Source of the DNA: an uncultured bacterium
GTDB taxonomy: Bacteria > DRYD01
DNA length: 64,000 bases
Direction: 5' to 3'
NCBI GenBank assembly: GCA_937139605.1
Contig: CAKZQG010000026.1
Coordinates: 42,827 to 106,826 of the forward strand
Numbering within the stretch: the stretch's first letter is position 1; every line of letters begins with the position of its first letter. The notes beneath the pieces were generated by a model that saw nothing but the letters and a program-made list of their open reading frames with translations, did not search any database and was not told where the DNA came from. The translations under genes and the position numbers were made by a program. Positions 24,817 through 34,224 of the stretch are shown one piece after another.

Positions 24817-27354
24817 TTAAATTAAAATATTAATAATTTTATTTTTAACGAAAATAACTTTTTTAATATTTTTATTTTCTAAAATGGAATTCAATTTAGG
24901 GTCTTTTTTGATTGTATTTAAAACTTCATCTTGTTCAGCATTTATTTTTACTTGAATCTGGCCTCTTAGTTTCCCATTTATTTGTACCGGTAAATTTATA
25001 ACATCTAATATTAAATATTTTTGTTTTACTTTTGGAAAATCTGTTTTAAATATAGTTGGATTATATCCTATGTTATTAAATAATTCTTCAGATAAGTGAG
25101 GAGCAAATGGCGCTAACATCTTTACAACTACATTAAATAACACTAATAACTCTAAATCATTATAATTATTAAAATCTTTAATGCTATCTTCCAAATGATT
25201 TAGTAATTCCATTAGTAAAGCTATAGAAGTATTAAAATGAAATCTTCTTGATTCAAATTCTTCTGTAATTTTATTTAACGTAATATAAACTTTATTCCAT
25301 AAGGTTTTATTTTTTTCAGCTAAACTATCAAAGAGATTATCATCTATAGTATTTTCAATATTTTCATTATTTTGGTAAATATTAGGATTTTTTTGCTTTA
25401 AATGCCTAAGTAATTGGGTAAAGAATTTATAAAATCTATTAAGGAATCTAAATACTCCTTCTATTCCTTTATCAGACCATTCAATATCTTTTTCAGGTGG
25501 TGCAGCAAAAAGCTCAAAAATCCTTGCAGCATCTGCACCATATTTCTCTAATGTCTCCTCTATTGAAACAATATTACCCAAGGATTTAGACATAGCTTTC
25601 CCATCTTTACATACCATCCCCTGGTTAAGTAGATTTTTAAATGGCTCTTTAGTTGGTGATAACCCTATATCATATAAAAAGTGACTAACAAATCTTGCAT
25701 ATAATAAATGTAAAACTGCATGCTCTATCCCCCCTATATATTGATCTACGGGGAACCAGTAATTAGCTAATTCTTTATCAAAAGGTTCATTTTCATTATG
25801 AGGATCAACGTACCTAAAGAAGTACCAACTAGAACACATGAAAGTATCCATAGTATCTGTTTCTCTTTTAGCAGGACCTTTACATTTAGGACAAGTAGTA
25901 TTGACAAATTCAGGGACTTTTGCTAAGGGGGATTCTCCTAATCCTGTTATTTCAACATTTTCAGGTAATAAAACAGGAATATCAGAAGCAACTATTTTGC
26001 ATTTATCACAATAAACTACAGGGATAGGAGCACCCCAGTACCTTTGCCTACTTATTAACCAGTCCCTTAATTTATAACTAACTGCTTCATAACCCAAATT
26101 TTTCTTAGCTAAATAATTCACAATGAATACCTTAAATTGATTATTATCCATATTATTACAATCAATACCATCAATAATTGGTAGGTTAAACATATACCCA
26201 TTACCTTCATAAGCAGAATCTTTTGGTAAATTATTATTTTCTTCATTATTATAGGGCATTATAACAGGAATAATGGGTAGATTATAGGTTTTAGCGAATT
26301 CGTGATCCCTTGAGTCATGTGCAGGTACTCCCATTACTGCTCCCTCTCCATAATCCCCTAAAACATAATTAGTAATAAATACAGGAACTCTATTTAAACT
26401 AACTGGATTCTCTGCATAAAAATTAGTAAATATCCCTTCTTTAGTTTTTACTCTGTCCTCAGTAGTTAAACTTAATATTTTTTCTACAAATTTTTTTATT
26501 TCTTGGTTGTTGGTTTTATTTATTATTGTATTAACTAATGGGTGTTCTGGAGCAATCGCTAAGAAAGTTACTCCTAATAACGTATCAGGTCTTGTGGTAA
26601 ATACTGAAATGGTATCAATTAATTCATTTTGATAGAATACTTTAAAGAATATTTTAGCACCTTTACTTTTACCTATCCAGTTTTTTTGCATTATTTTAAC
26701 TTTTTCTGGCCAACCATCTAATTCATCTAATGATTCTAATAACTTATCTGCATACTCTGTTATCTTTAAATACCATTGCTCTAATTCTTTTTTAGTAACT
26801 AAATTATGGCATCTCCAACACTTACCATCTATAACTTGTTCATTAGCTAAAACTGTACTACAATGATTACACCAATTTACTAATGCTTTTTTCCTATATG
26901 CTAAATTATGTTCAAAAAACTTAAGAAAAACATATTGTGTGAATTTATAATATTCAGGTATGGAAGTATTTATTTCTCTATCCCAGTCATAAGAGATCCC
27001 CAGTTTTTTTAATTGTTGTTTCATATTTTGGATATTATTATTAGTCCAGGTTTTAGGATGTACTTTATGTTTAATAGCAGCATTTTCAGCGGGTAATCCA
27101 AATGCATCCCAACCTATAGGATGTAATACATTATATCCTTTCATAAAGTAATATCTAGCTATTACGTCTCCGATTGTGTAGTTTCTTGCATGTCCCATAT
27201 GTAGTTGTCCACTTGGATAAGGAAACATCTCTAAAATATAGTATTTTTTCTTAGTTTTGTCATTTTGGGCTTTAAAAATTTTGTTTTCTTCCCAATATTT
27301 TTGCCATTTACTTTCTATTTTTGTATAATCATAAACCTCTTGATTAGTTATCAT
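24817..27354 (-). CDS. leuS: Leucyl-tRNA synthetase
   Basis: An 845-residue class I synthetase. The HIGH motif is HMGH at 52-55 in PYPSGQLHMGHARNY. The CP1 editing domain carries TTRPDTLLGVTFLAIAPEHPL and GVPAHDSRDHEFA. A zinc-ribbon-like cysteine set (CDKC, CPKC) appears in the connecting region, and KAMSKSLGN (about residue 588) is the KMSKS loop. It charges tRNA-Leu and edits mischarged products. The ATG has an AGAGGTG ribosome site 9 bp upstream. Length and domains are normal. Confidence 0.97.
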   Translation of the reverse strand: MITNQEVYDYTKIESKWQKYWEENKIFKAQNDKTKKKYYILEMFPYPSGQLHMGHARNYTIGDVIARYYFMKGYNVLHPIGWDAFGLPAENAAIKHKVHPKTWTNNNIQNMKQQLKKLGISYDWDREINTSIPEYYKFTQYVFLKFFEHNLAYRKKALVNWCNHCSTVLANEQVIDGKCWRCHNLVTKKELEQWYLKITEYADKLLESLDELDGWPEKVKIMQKNWIGKSKGAKIFFKVFYQNELIDTISVFTTRPDTLLGVTFLAIAPEHPLVNTIINKTNNQEIKKFVEKILSLTTEDRVKTKEGIFTNFYAENPVSLNRVPVFITNYVLGDYGEGAVMGVPAHDSRDHEFAKTYNLPIIPVIMPYNNEENNNLPKDSAYEGNGYMFNLPIIDGIDCNNMDNNQFKVFIVNYLAKKNLGYEAVSYKLRDWLISRQRYWGAPIPVVYCDKCKIVASDIPVLLPENVEITGLGESPLAKVPEFVNTTCPKCKGPAKRETDTMDTFMCSSWYFFRYVDPHNENEPFDKELANYWFPVDQYIGGIEHAVLHLLYARFVSHFLYDIGLSPTKEPFKNLLNQGMVCKDGKAMSKSLGNIVSIEETLEKYGADAARIFELFAAPPEKDIEWSDKGIEGVFRFLNRFYKFFTQLLRHLKQKNPNIYQNNENIENTIDDNLFDSLAEKNKTLWNKVYITLNKITEEFESRRFHFNTSIALLMELLNHLEDSIKDFNNYNDLELLVLFNVVVKMLAPFAPHLSEELFNNIGYNPTIFKTDFPKVKQKYLILDVINLPVQINGKLRGQIQVKINAEQDEVLNTIKKDPKLNSILENKNIKKVIFVKNKIINILI

Positions 27355-27459
27355 ACTATCTACACCTCTTTTTATTTATTTAGAATTTTATTAATTTTTA
27401 ATTTAAAAAATTTTAATTGCTTTTATATAATAGTTTTTTTTTATTAATTTATTTCCTTC

Positions 27460-27576
27460 TTAACACTGATAAAATTTTACAAAAGATAATAATATATTTA
27501 CTACCAATTGAGATTCATTTAAAACTATATTTATTTTTTCTGGAGTTATTGGGGATCTAAAATCTAATAAAAACAT
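27460..27576 (-). CDS. Possible 38-residue protein overlapping the upstream gene
   Basis: An ATG at 27576 opens 38 codons and overlaps the last 13 bp of the 141-residue protein in another frame, as in translationally coupled genes. The product is mildly hydrophobic (about residues 19-33: NESQLVVNILLSFVK) and ends FYQC. The ribosome site is weak. It could be a real small peptide or chance. Confidence 0.3.
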   Translation of the reverse strand: MFLLDFRSPITPEKINIVLNESQLVVNILLSFVKFYQC

Positions 27577-27989
27577 ATAATATTCTCTTGGAAAAAATAA
27601 GAAGATATGTTTATTATCTTGTTACCGTTAGAAGTTTTATGACCTTGTAAATAAATAATTTCAATGTTGTTGATATTTATGAAATATTTAATATTAAAAA
27701 TAAAATTTGGAAAAAGTTTAAATTCAAAATATAGTTCTCTATGCATCCTACGTCTTGGTATATAAAAATTTATACTGATATTATAGTTTTTAAAAATATT
27801 TTTAAGCAAAAAATTAAGAGCTATTTTCTTTAAATTAGCATTATATAATTTTTTGTAATAATTATAAGAGTATATTAAATAAAAAAAATAAGCACCTATT
27901 AAAAATGCTATAATTTCTATAAGTCCTAATAAAGCATTAGGATAGAATTCTGTTTGTTTTGAGTTGTTATCAAGAAAAAATAAACACAA
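27564..27989 (-). CDS. Unrecognised small membrane protein
   Basis: About 141 residues from a TTG at 27989, with a membrane helix (ALLGLIEIIAFLIGAYFFYLIY, about 19-40) and then a basic, strand-rich tail with one RRRMHREL stretch. The frame stays open 42 bp further upstream into the nth stop codon and would add a second hydrophobic stretch (IIIFLIFVISC), which could be a signal or lipoprotein leader. No ATG is available there, so the true start is uncertain. It lies just after nth on the same strand. I do not recognise a family. Confidence 0.45.
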   Translation of the reverse strand: MCLFFLDNNSKQTEFYPNALLGLIEIIAFLIGAYFFYLIYSYNYYKKLYNANLKKIALNFLLKNIFKNYNISINFYIPRRRMHRELYFEFKLFPNFIFNIKYFININNIEIIYLQGHKTSNGNKIINISSYFFQENIICFY

Positions 27990-28030
27990 AAAAGGAAAAC
28001 AGCAACTAATTACAAAAATTAAAAATATAA

Positions 28031-28702
28031 TTATCGGTTTAAATAGGTTTTATAATAGTTACAATATTCTTTTAGAAAGCATTCATTACATTTAGGTTTG
28101 TTTTTACATATAATTTGCCCTAACGCTACTAAATAATGATTTAAATTACTTTTTATTTCATTATTTTTAATAGAATTTATGATTTCAAAAGTTTGAGATT
28201 CATTTTTAGTGTTAATTATTCCTAATCTATTTAATATTCTATGTACATGTATATCTACTCCAATTATTGGAATATTGTATAAATTATTTAAGATAATAGC
28301 TCCTACTTTTTTACCTACTCCAGGTAGTTTCGTTATTTCTTCTATATTATTTGGAATTTCTAAATTATAATTTTCTATAATAATTTTAGAAAAATTTAAT
28401 AAATATTTAGCTTTGGTTTTATAAAATCCTAAGGGTTTTAATGTTTGTAGTAGTTTATTATAATCTGTATTGATAACATCATAAGGGTTTTGAATAAATT
28501 GAGATAATTTTTTTAGGACTTTGATAAGCATTTTATCTGTAGTACGTGAAGATAAAATAGTTCCAAAAACCGATAACCATTTATTTGTTTTTTTTATTTT
28601 TATTAATTCATTTATAGGAGCATTTTTTAAAGCATTATTTATTTCCTTATCTAATAAGGAATAAATTATTTTTAATTTTTTGGTATCAATAATTAACTTC
28701 AT
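28031..28702 (-). CDS. nth: Endonuclease III
   Basis: A 223-residue DNA glycosylase/AP lyase. The helix-hairpin-helix reads LPGVGKKVGAIIL and is followed by GVDIHVHRILNRLG with the catalytic Asp. The C-terminal [4Fe-4S] loop is CKNKPKCNECFLKEYC (C-x5-C-x2-C-x5-C, one residue shorter in the first gap than the E. coli form). It removes oxidised pyrimidines. It follows the ArsB/NhaD-type permease by 16 bp on the same strand. Confidence 0.93.
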   Translation of the reverse strand: MKLIIDTKKLKIIYSLLDKEINNALKNAPINELIKIKKTNKWLSVFGTILSSRTTDKMLIKVLKKLSQFIQNPYDVINTDYNKLLQTLKPLGFYKTKAKYLLNFSKIIIENYNLEIPNNIEEITKLPGVGKKVGAIILNNLYNIPIIGVDIHVHRILNRLGIINTKNESQTFEIINSIKNNEIKSNLNHYLVALGQIICKNKPKCNECFLKEYCNYYKTYLNR

Positions 28703-28718
28703 TTTAATTAGATTAATT

Positions 28719-30026
28719 TTAATGAAGGATGTATATATGAAGTAGGATATAAGTTATTATAGCGGTGGTAGTGGATATTATTGCTACAGGAGTTCCGTAT
28801 TTTAAGAATGTAATAAAATCTATTTTATAGCCTTTTCTTGTAGAGATATCAGCTGCAACGATATTAGCAGATGCTCCTATTAAAGTTAAGTTTCCACCCA
28901 TACATGCTCCAATGGATAAGGCCCACCATAGAGGATCTAATTTCGGATTAACTGCTATAACTTCTTTTAAAACTTTAGCAAAAGCAACTGTATAAGGGAT
29001 ATTATCTACAAAACCACTTATAAACATTGAAAAAAACGAGATAATAAGCATCCCTTTATATAAATTATCTCCTATAAAATTGATGAGTTTTTTAGATAAT
29101 ATATGAAATACTCCATGTTCTTCCATAGCACCAATAATCATAAATAACCCAATAAAGAAAAATATAGTAGCCCATTCTATTCGCTCAAATATTTCAATAG
29201 GTGATAGCTTTGTAAATAACATTAATAAAGAAGAAGTAAATAATGCGATTATTCCGCTTTCCCAATGAAATTTATGCCCTAATATAAACATAATTATAGT
29301 TAAAACAAAAAAGAATATGGATATTTTCATTAGTTTATAATCCATAACTAATTCCTTTTCTAATTGTTCTATTTCTTCTACTTCTTCTTTTTCTATTTTA
29401 ATATTATCTAATTTAATGATTTTTTTAAGCATAAGGATATTAACAATAAGTCCGCTAATAAAACCAACTAACGCAGGAATAGACACATGTATTAAGAAAT
29501 CTACAAAGGATTTTTTACCAATAGAACCTATGATAATATTAGGAGGATCTCCTATTAAGGTAGCAGTACCTCCGGTATTACTTGCTAAAACTATACTTAT
29601 AACAATTGGTACTGGATTTACTTTAATGTTTTCACATAATCTAATAATAATGGGGGTTAAAAACAAAACGGTAGTGACATTATCAACAAGTGCAGAAGCT
29701 ATAGCAGTAAAACCAGAAAAAAATATTATGATTTTATATATATTATTTCCAGTGATATCAAGGATTTTAGAAGCTAATAAATGGAATAACCCACTTTTCC
29801 CCATTATTATCACTATATTCATCATACCAAATAATAAGAAAATAGTATTATAATCAATATATCCCCAAGCTTTTTCCGGTTTAACTAAACCTAACAATAT
29901 TACTAATGATCCAAATATTAATACTGTAACTGTTCTGTGAAAAAATTTCTCAAATAATATAAATATATAAGCTATGATAAATATAATAACACTTATTAAT
30001 AGCTTATTATTAATGAAATCTAACAT
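28719..30026 (-). CDS. ArsB/NhaD-type ion transporter
   Basis: A 435-residue protein with about eleven helices in two similar halves. Motifs typical of the ArsB/NhaD/P-protein group are present: NTIFLLFGMMNIV, DNVTTVLFLTPI, SNTGGTATLIGDPPNI in the first half, and DNIPYTVAF with MGGNLTLIGASANIV in the second. Members transport arsenite, or exchange sodium and protons. No ArsR or ArsC is nearby, so sodium/proton exchange or an organic anion is as likely as arsenite. It lies just upstream of nth. Confidence 0.85.
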   Translation of the reverse strand: MLDFINNKLLISVIIFIIAYIFILFEKFFHRTVTVLIFGSLVILLGLVKPEKAWGYIDYNTIFLLFGMMNIVIIMGKSGLFHLLASKILDITGNNIYKIIIFFSGFTAIASALVDNVTTVLFLTPIIIRLCENIKVNPVPIVISIVLASNTGGTATLIGDPPNIIIGSIGKKSFVDFLIHVSIPALVGFISGLIVNILMLKKIIKLDNIKIEKEEVEEIEQLEKELVMDYKLMKISIFFFVLTIIMFILGHKFHWESGIIALFTSSLLMLFTKLSPIEIFERIEWATIFFFIGLFMIIGAMEEHGVFHILSKKLINFIGDNLYKGMLIISFFSMFISGFVDNIPYTVAFAKVLKEVIAVNPKLDPLWWALSIGACMGGNLTLIGASANIVAADISTRKGYKIDFITFLKYGTPVAIISTTTAIITYILLHIYILH

Positions 30027-30072
30027 TTATGTTATCCTCCTTTATTAAGTTAGATACATTAAAGGTAAGATA

Positions 30073-31344
30073 TTATCTACCCATGATTTTAGAAGGTAGT
30101 ATAAATATAGGTAGATATAGTCCTAATAGAAGTATAAAAACGAACCCACCTAGTACTATAATCATAACAGGTTCTATTAGTTTCATAACTCTTTCTAAGA
30201 GTATTTCTAATTCTCTTGAGTAGAATTTATCTGCTTGATCTAACATATAATAAATATTTCCGCTTTTTTCTCCTGTTATTAGCATTTGTTCAATAAGAGG
30301 TTCAAGAAGTTTAGTATTTATTAAGCTTTCACTTAATTTTTTGCCTTTTTCAATTTGTTCTATTACTTCTTTAATTTTAGATATAAATATCCCACTATTT
30401 GTTGCTTTTGAAGATAGTTCTAAAGATGGGATTATTAACATCCCTGAATTTAAGGTAATATAAAGTGATTTAAAAAAGATAGAATTATAATAAAATAATA
30501 AAGCTTTACCTAAGATAGGGATTTTTATTATAATTTTTTCTAAATATTTTTTTAGGTCCATATTAAAAGAAATGAAATAAGCTAAAAAGAATGATGAGAA
30601 TATAAAGATATAAAACCATACGCCATTTTTAAATAGAAATATTTTTTGGTTAAAAAATTTAGAAGTTTTTAATAGGATAATGGTTATAAAGGGTAGCTCT
30701 TTATAGACTTTCTCAGGTCCAATGATTTGAGCAAAGATCTGCTCAAATTTAGGAATAACAAAAAACATAGCGATCCCAAAAACTACTAATGCTACTATTA
30801 TTACTAACATAGGATATATCATAACGTTTATTAGTTTGTTTCTCATACTAATAGCATATTCATAGTAATCTGAAAGGTAATTGAAAATTTTATCTAAGTT
30901 TCCGGAAGCTTCCCCTACTTTTATTAAATTAACAAATAAACTCCCAAAATTCTTTTCATATTTAGAAAAAGCTTTATAAAAACTAACACCCGCATTTATG
31001 TCATTTAATATATTTTCAAAAATACTTTTAACCTTTTTATTTTTAAAAGTTTTAATAAATATGTTAAACATAACATTAACAGGTAATCCTGAGGCAAACA
31101 TCTGACTAAATTGCCTACTAATAAAACTAAGTAAATTTATATTTATCTTATAAGAAAATAATCCATCTAAAGCGTTTAAGTTAAATTTAAAATCAAAAGA
31201 GGAAGTAGGTTTTATATCTATTATAGTATTTATATTAGCGTTTGTTTTAATTAGATTAAGTACTTCTTCTTCATTGTTAGCTGTTATTTCCATTTTCTTT
31301 AGATTAGATTTATCATCATAATACTCAATTAAATATTTTTTCAT
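30073..31344 (-). CDS. Type II secretion / type IV pilus inner-membrane platform protein (PilC/GspF)
   Basis: A 423-residue protein with two T2SF domains (about 66-190 and 270-395). Signatures are FISRQFSQMFASGLPV, GEASGNLDKIFNYLSDYYE and the matching GEKSGNIYYMLDQADKFYSRELE. Membrane helices lie at about 170-200, 225-245 and 385-415. It anchors the assembly ATPase and the growing pilus or pseudopilus. The N-terminal 60 residues form a small extra domain. No PilB, PilT or pilin gene is adjacent, so the other parts are elsewhere. Confidence 0.9.
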   Translation of the reverse strand: MKKYLIEYYDDKSNLKKMEITANNEEEVLNLIKTNANINTIIDIKPTSSFDFKFNLNALDGLFSYKININLLSFISRQFSQMFASGLPVNVMFNIFIKTFKNKKVKSIFENILNDINAGVSFYKAFSKYEKNFGSLFVNLIKVGEASGNLDKIFNYLSDYYEYAISMRNKLINVMIYPMLVIIVALVVFGIAMFFVIPKFEQIFAQIIGPEKVYKELPFITIILLKTSKFFNQKIFLFKNGVWFYIFIFSSFFLAYFISFNMDLKKYLEKIIIKIPILGKALLFYYNSIFFKSLYITLNSGMLIIPSLELSSKATNSGIFISKIKEVIEQIEKGKKLSESLINTKLLEPLIEQMLITGEKSGNIYYMLDQADKFYSRELEILLERVMKLIEPVMIIVLGGFVFILLLGLYLPIFILPSKIMGR

Positions 31345-31513
31345 ATTATAAAGTTCTATATTATAAAATCTTAACCTTTTAGAGTATTCTATATAATGAA
31401 TTTAAAAATGATGTTAAAAATGTAGGAGGTAGGGGGAGGTTTGTGTAGAATTAAAAAAAGGGATAATAAAATTTTTTATATTTTTTAATTAATTAATTAA
31501 AGGGGATAGATAA

Positions 31514-31738
31514 ATGAAGGTAAAGTTTTCTACACCCAAAGAAACTAAAGAATTTCAAGCTAAAAGTATTAAATTAGATACAGGTAAAGGAATCTTAGTT
31601 ATATATCCTAATCATACTGATGCTATTATTAAATTAGCTAAAAATAGTAAAATTTATATTGATAGTAATGAATATAAAGTAAATATGGGGATTGTTAAGA
31701 TTGAGAAAAACAAAGCGTTAATAGTTGCTGATATTTAA
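31514..31738 (+). CDS. atpC: Short ATP synthase epsilon-like protein (beta-sandwich domain only)
   Basis: A 74-residue protein. VKFSTPKETKEFQAKSIKLDT, GILVIYPNH and IVKIEKNKALIVADI match the N-terminal beta-sandwich of the F-type ATPase epsilon subunit, in particular the PNH turn. The C-terminal helical hairpin (another 50-60 residues) is missing. The gene is followed by murA and mreB, the order found downstream of the atp operon in several clostridia, but here no other ATPase gene precedes it: the upstream gene is divergent pilC. It may be a displaced or shortened epsilon. A GGGGATAG ribosome site precedes the ATG. Confidence 0.7.
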   Translation: MKVKFSTPKETKEFQAKSIKLDTGKGILVIYPNHTDAIIKLAKNSKIYIDSNEYKVNMGIVKIEKNKALIVADI

Positions 31739-31753
31739 TATTTATATTAAAAA

Positions 31754-33109
31754 ATGTATAATATAGATGATAGTGAAATAATAGAAGTAGTTGGGCAAGA
31801 GAAATTAGAAGGGGAGTTAATTCCACAGGGTTCAAAGAATGGAGCTTTACCCTTAATTGCTGCTTCTATCGCTTTTGATTATCCCATTAAATTATATAAT
31901 ATCCCTAATATTGAAGACGTTAATATATTAATAAGCATACTAAAGTATATAAATTGCCAAGTTGATTTTAACAAAAATGAATTGCTAATAGATCCAAGGA
32001 AGATAGATAAATATGAAATCCCTTGGGAATTGGCTTCTAAAATGCGGGCATCTTTTGATTTGCTTGGCCCTATTGTTTTTAGATTTTCTAAAGCGAGAAT
32101 CCCTTTTCCTGGGGGATGCCTAATAGGTAATAGAAAAGTGGATATCCATCTATACGCAGCTAAACAACTCGGATTTGAAGTAGAATTAACTAAAGGAGAT
32201 GTTTTTGTTCATAACTTCAATAAAAGTAAAGTAAATAAAGTAATAAATTTTTGGATCCCATCTGTAGGAGCTACTAAGAATGTAATATTTTTAGCTGCTT
32301 TTGCTGCTAATATTATTAACGATGAAATACTTATTAATAACATAGCTGTTGAACCGGAAGTAATTAAATTATTTGATTTCCTTTTAAATAATGGCTTTAA
32401 TATAGAATATTCTATTAATAAAAAATACCTTAAAGTTAAACCCTTTAAAATTAAAAATTATACTTTTTATGAAGATTATAATATCCTAGATAGAATAGAA
32501 ACAGGCACATATATATTAGCAGCATTAGCTACTAAAGGGAAAATATTTATTAAAGAAGATAGTTATTCTAAAGAGTATTTTAAACTTAGTTTAATGTTGG
32601 ATTCTCTGTTAAGTATTTTAAAACAAGTTGGTTTTAATATAGAATATTATAACGATGGGATATATTGTGCTTATGAAAATACAAAACTACAACCAATAGA
32701 TATAGAAACAGGTTATTATCCAGATTTTCCAACAGATCTACAACCTCAATTAGTTTCCTTAGCTTTATCTATTAATAGTGTTAGTACTATTAAAGAGAAA
32801 ATATTTGATGATAGATTTATTTACGTAAATGAATTAAGAAGGTTAGGGGCAGATATAGATATATTGGATAATAAAATAGCAATAGTTAAAGGAGGTAATG
32901 AACTTAGTGGTGCTAAAGTTATAGCAACTGATATTAGGGGTGGAGCAGCTATCTTAATCGCTACCCTTTTTGCTAATAATACTTCAATTATTTCTAATGT
33001 ATATCAACTTAAAAGAGGTTATGAGAATCTTATTGATAAATTTAATAACCTTAAAGCTAATATAAAACTTAAATCTAATAAGGAAAAAATATATGAATAC
33101 AGATTTTAA
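31754..33109 (+). CDS. murA: UDP-N-acetylglucosamine 1-carboxyvinyltransferase
   Basis: A 451-residue protein with the EPSP-synthase-type double domain. GSKNGALPLIAASI is near residue 28. The active-site loop PFPGGCLIGNRKVDIH has Cys122, the residue targeted by fosfomycin. DFPTDLQPQ and VYQLKRGYENL come later. It makes the first committed peptidoglycan precursor from UDP-GlcNAc and PEP. The gene begins 16 bp after the atpC-like gene and overlaps mreB by 17 bp. Confidence 0.96.
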   Translation: MYNIDDSEIIEVVGQEKLEGELIPQGSKNGALPLIAASIAFDYPIKLYNIPNIEDVNILISILKYINCQVDFNKNELLIDPRKIDKYEIPWELASKMRASFDLLGPIVFRFSKARIPFPGGCLIGNRKVDIHLYAAKQLGFEVELTKGDVFVHNFNKSKVNKVINFWIPSVGATKNVIFLAAFAANIINDEILINNIAVEPEVIKLFDFLLNNGFNIEYSINKKYLKVKPFKIKNYTFYEDYNILDRIETGTYILAALATKGKIFIKEDSYSKEYFKLSLMLDSLLSILKQVGFNIEYYNDGIYCAYENTKLQPIDIETGYYPDFPTDLQPQLVSLALSINSVSTIKEKIFDDRFIYVNELRRLGADIDILDNKIAIVKGGNELSGAKVIATDIRGGAAILIATLFANNTSIISNVYQLKRGYENLIDKFNNLKANIKLKSNKEKIYEYRF

Positions 33110-34121
33110 TTTAAATGGTAAAAAAAGCTTCTTAGATTTATCTTCTAGAATAGGAATAGATTTGGGAACTAACTCTATTTTACTTTATGTAAAAGGTAAA
33201 GGAATAGTTTTAAAAGAGCCTTCAGTAGTTGCAATAGATAAGTCAAGAGGTGGAAGGGTTTTAGCGGTTGGTGAAAAAGCAAAGGAAATGATAGGAAGAA
33301 CACCAGCTCATATAGTTGCAGAAAGACCTATAAGAGAGGGAGTTATTGCTAACTATGAAGCAGCGGAAGCTATGCTTAAATACTATATAGGCTTAATAAG
33401 GAATTCCTCGTTTATTAGTAAGATATTTAAACCTATAGTAGCAGTATGTATTCCAGCAGAATATAATAGTGTGGAAGAAAGAGTTATAAAGGAAGCGGCA
33501 TATGCTGCTGGTGCTAAGGAAGTTTATATAATTGAAGAGCCAATGGCTGCTGCTATTGGCGCAGGACTTAAAGTTAATTCCGCTAGAGGAAATATGGTTA
33601 TTGATATAGGTGGAGGAACTACTGATGTCGCTGTTATTTCTTTGGGGGGAATTATTGTTAAACAAACTATAAAAATAGCTGGTGATAAAATGGATGAAGC
33701 TATTTCAAAATATATCCGAAAAAATTATAACCTTTTAATAGGAGATCAAACTGCTGAAAGAATTAAAATAAATATAGGTACTATAATTCCTTTAGAACAA
33801 GAATTATCTATGGAAGTTAAAGGTAGGGATCTATTTACTGGATTACCTAAGGTTATTAATATAACATCAAGTGAAGTAGCAGAAGCTTTATGGGAGCCTG
33901 TTAGTTCCATTGTTGATACGGTTAAATCTGTTTTAGAAATAACTCCTCCTGAGTTGGCTGCTGACATTATTGAAGAAGGGATCACTTTAACGGGTGGAGG
34001 AGCGCTTCTTAGAGGATTAGATAAAGTCATTTCTAAAGCTACGGGAATAAAAGTGAATGTTCCAGAAGATCCTATTAGCTGTGTAGCTTTAGGTACTGGT
34101 AAATACGCAGAATCCCTATAA
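33093..34121 (+). CDS. mreB: Rod-shape determining actin MreB
   Basis: A 342-residue actin-fold protein: RIGIDLGTNSILLYVKG (phosphate 1), VAVCIPAEYNSVEERVIKEA, EEPMAAAIGAGL, GNMVIDIGGGTTDVAVIS (phosphate 2) and GITLTGGGALLRGLD. It polymerises under the membrane and guides lateral wall synthesis, so the cell is probably rod-shaped. It overlaps murA by 17 bp, placing wall-precursor synthesis and shape control in one transcript. No mreC or mreD is adjacent. Confidence 0.96.
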   Translation: MNTDFNLNGKKSFLDLSSRIGIDLGTNSILLYVKGKGIVLKEPSVVAIDKSRGGRVLAVGEKAKEMIGRTPAHIVAERPIREGVIANYEAAEAMLKYYIGLIRNSSFISKIFKPIVAVCIPAEYNSVEERVIKEAAYAAGAKEVYIIEEPMAAAIGAGLKVNSARGNMVIDIGGGTTDVAVISLGGIIVKQTIKIAGDKMDEAISKYIRKNYNLLIGDQTAERIKINIGTIIPLEQELSMEVKGRDLFTGLPKVINITSSEVAEALWEPVSSIVDTVKSVLEITPPELAADIIEEGITLTGGGALLRGLDKVISKATGIKVNVPEDPISCVALGTGKYAESL

Positions 34122-34136
34122 TCTATTTTGTATAAC

Positions 34137-34209
34137 TTATTTCCTAATTTTTTTAAATCTCTTGATTTATGTAATTATTTTTTTAATTTTAAAAATTGAT
34201 AGGAAATAA
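34137..34209. terminator. Possible bidirectional terminator between mreB and nucleotidase
   Basis: The convergent gap contains perfect 10-bp arms TTATTTCCTA (34137-34146) and TAGGAAATAA (34200-34209), followed by TTAATTTTTAT. The 53-nt T-rich loop makes it weak as an intrinsic terminator. Confidence 0.3.
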
Positions 34210-34224
34210 TTAATTTTTATATGG

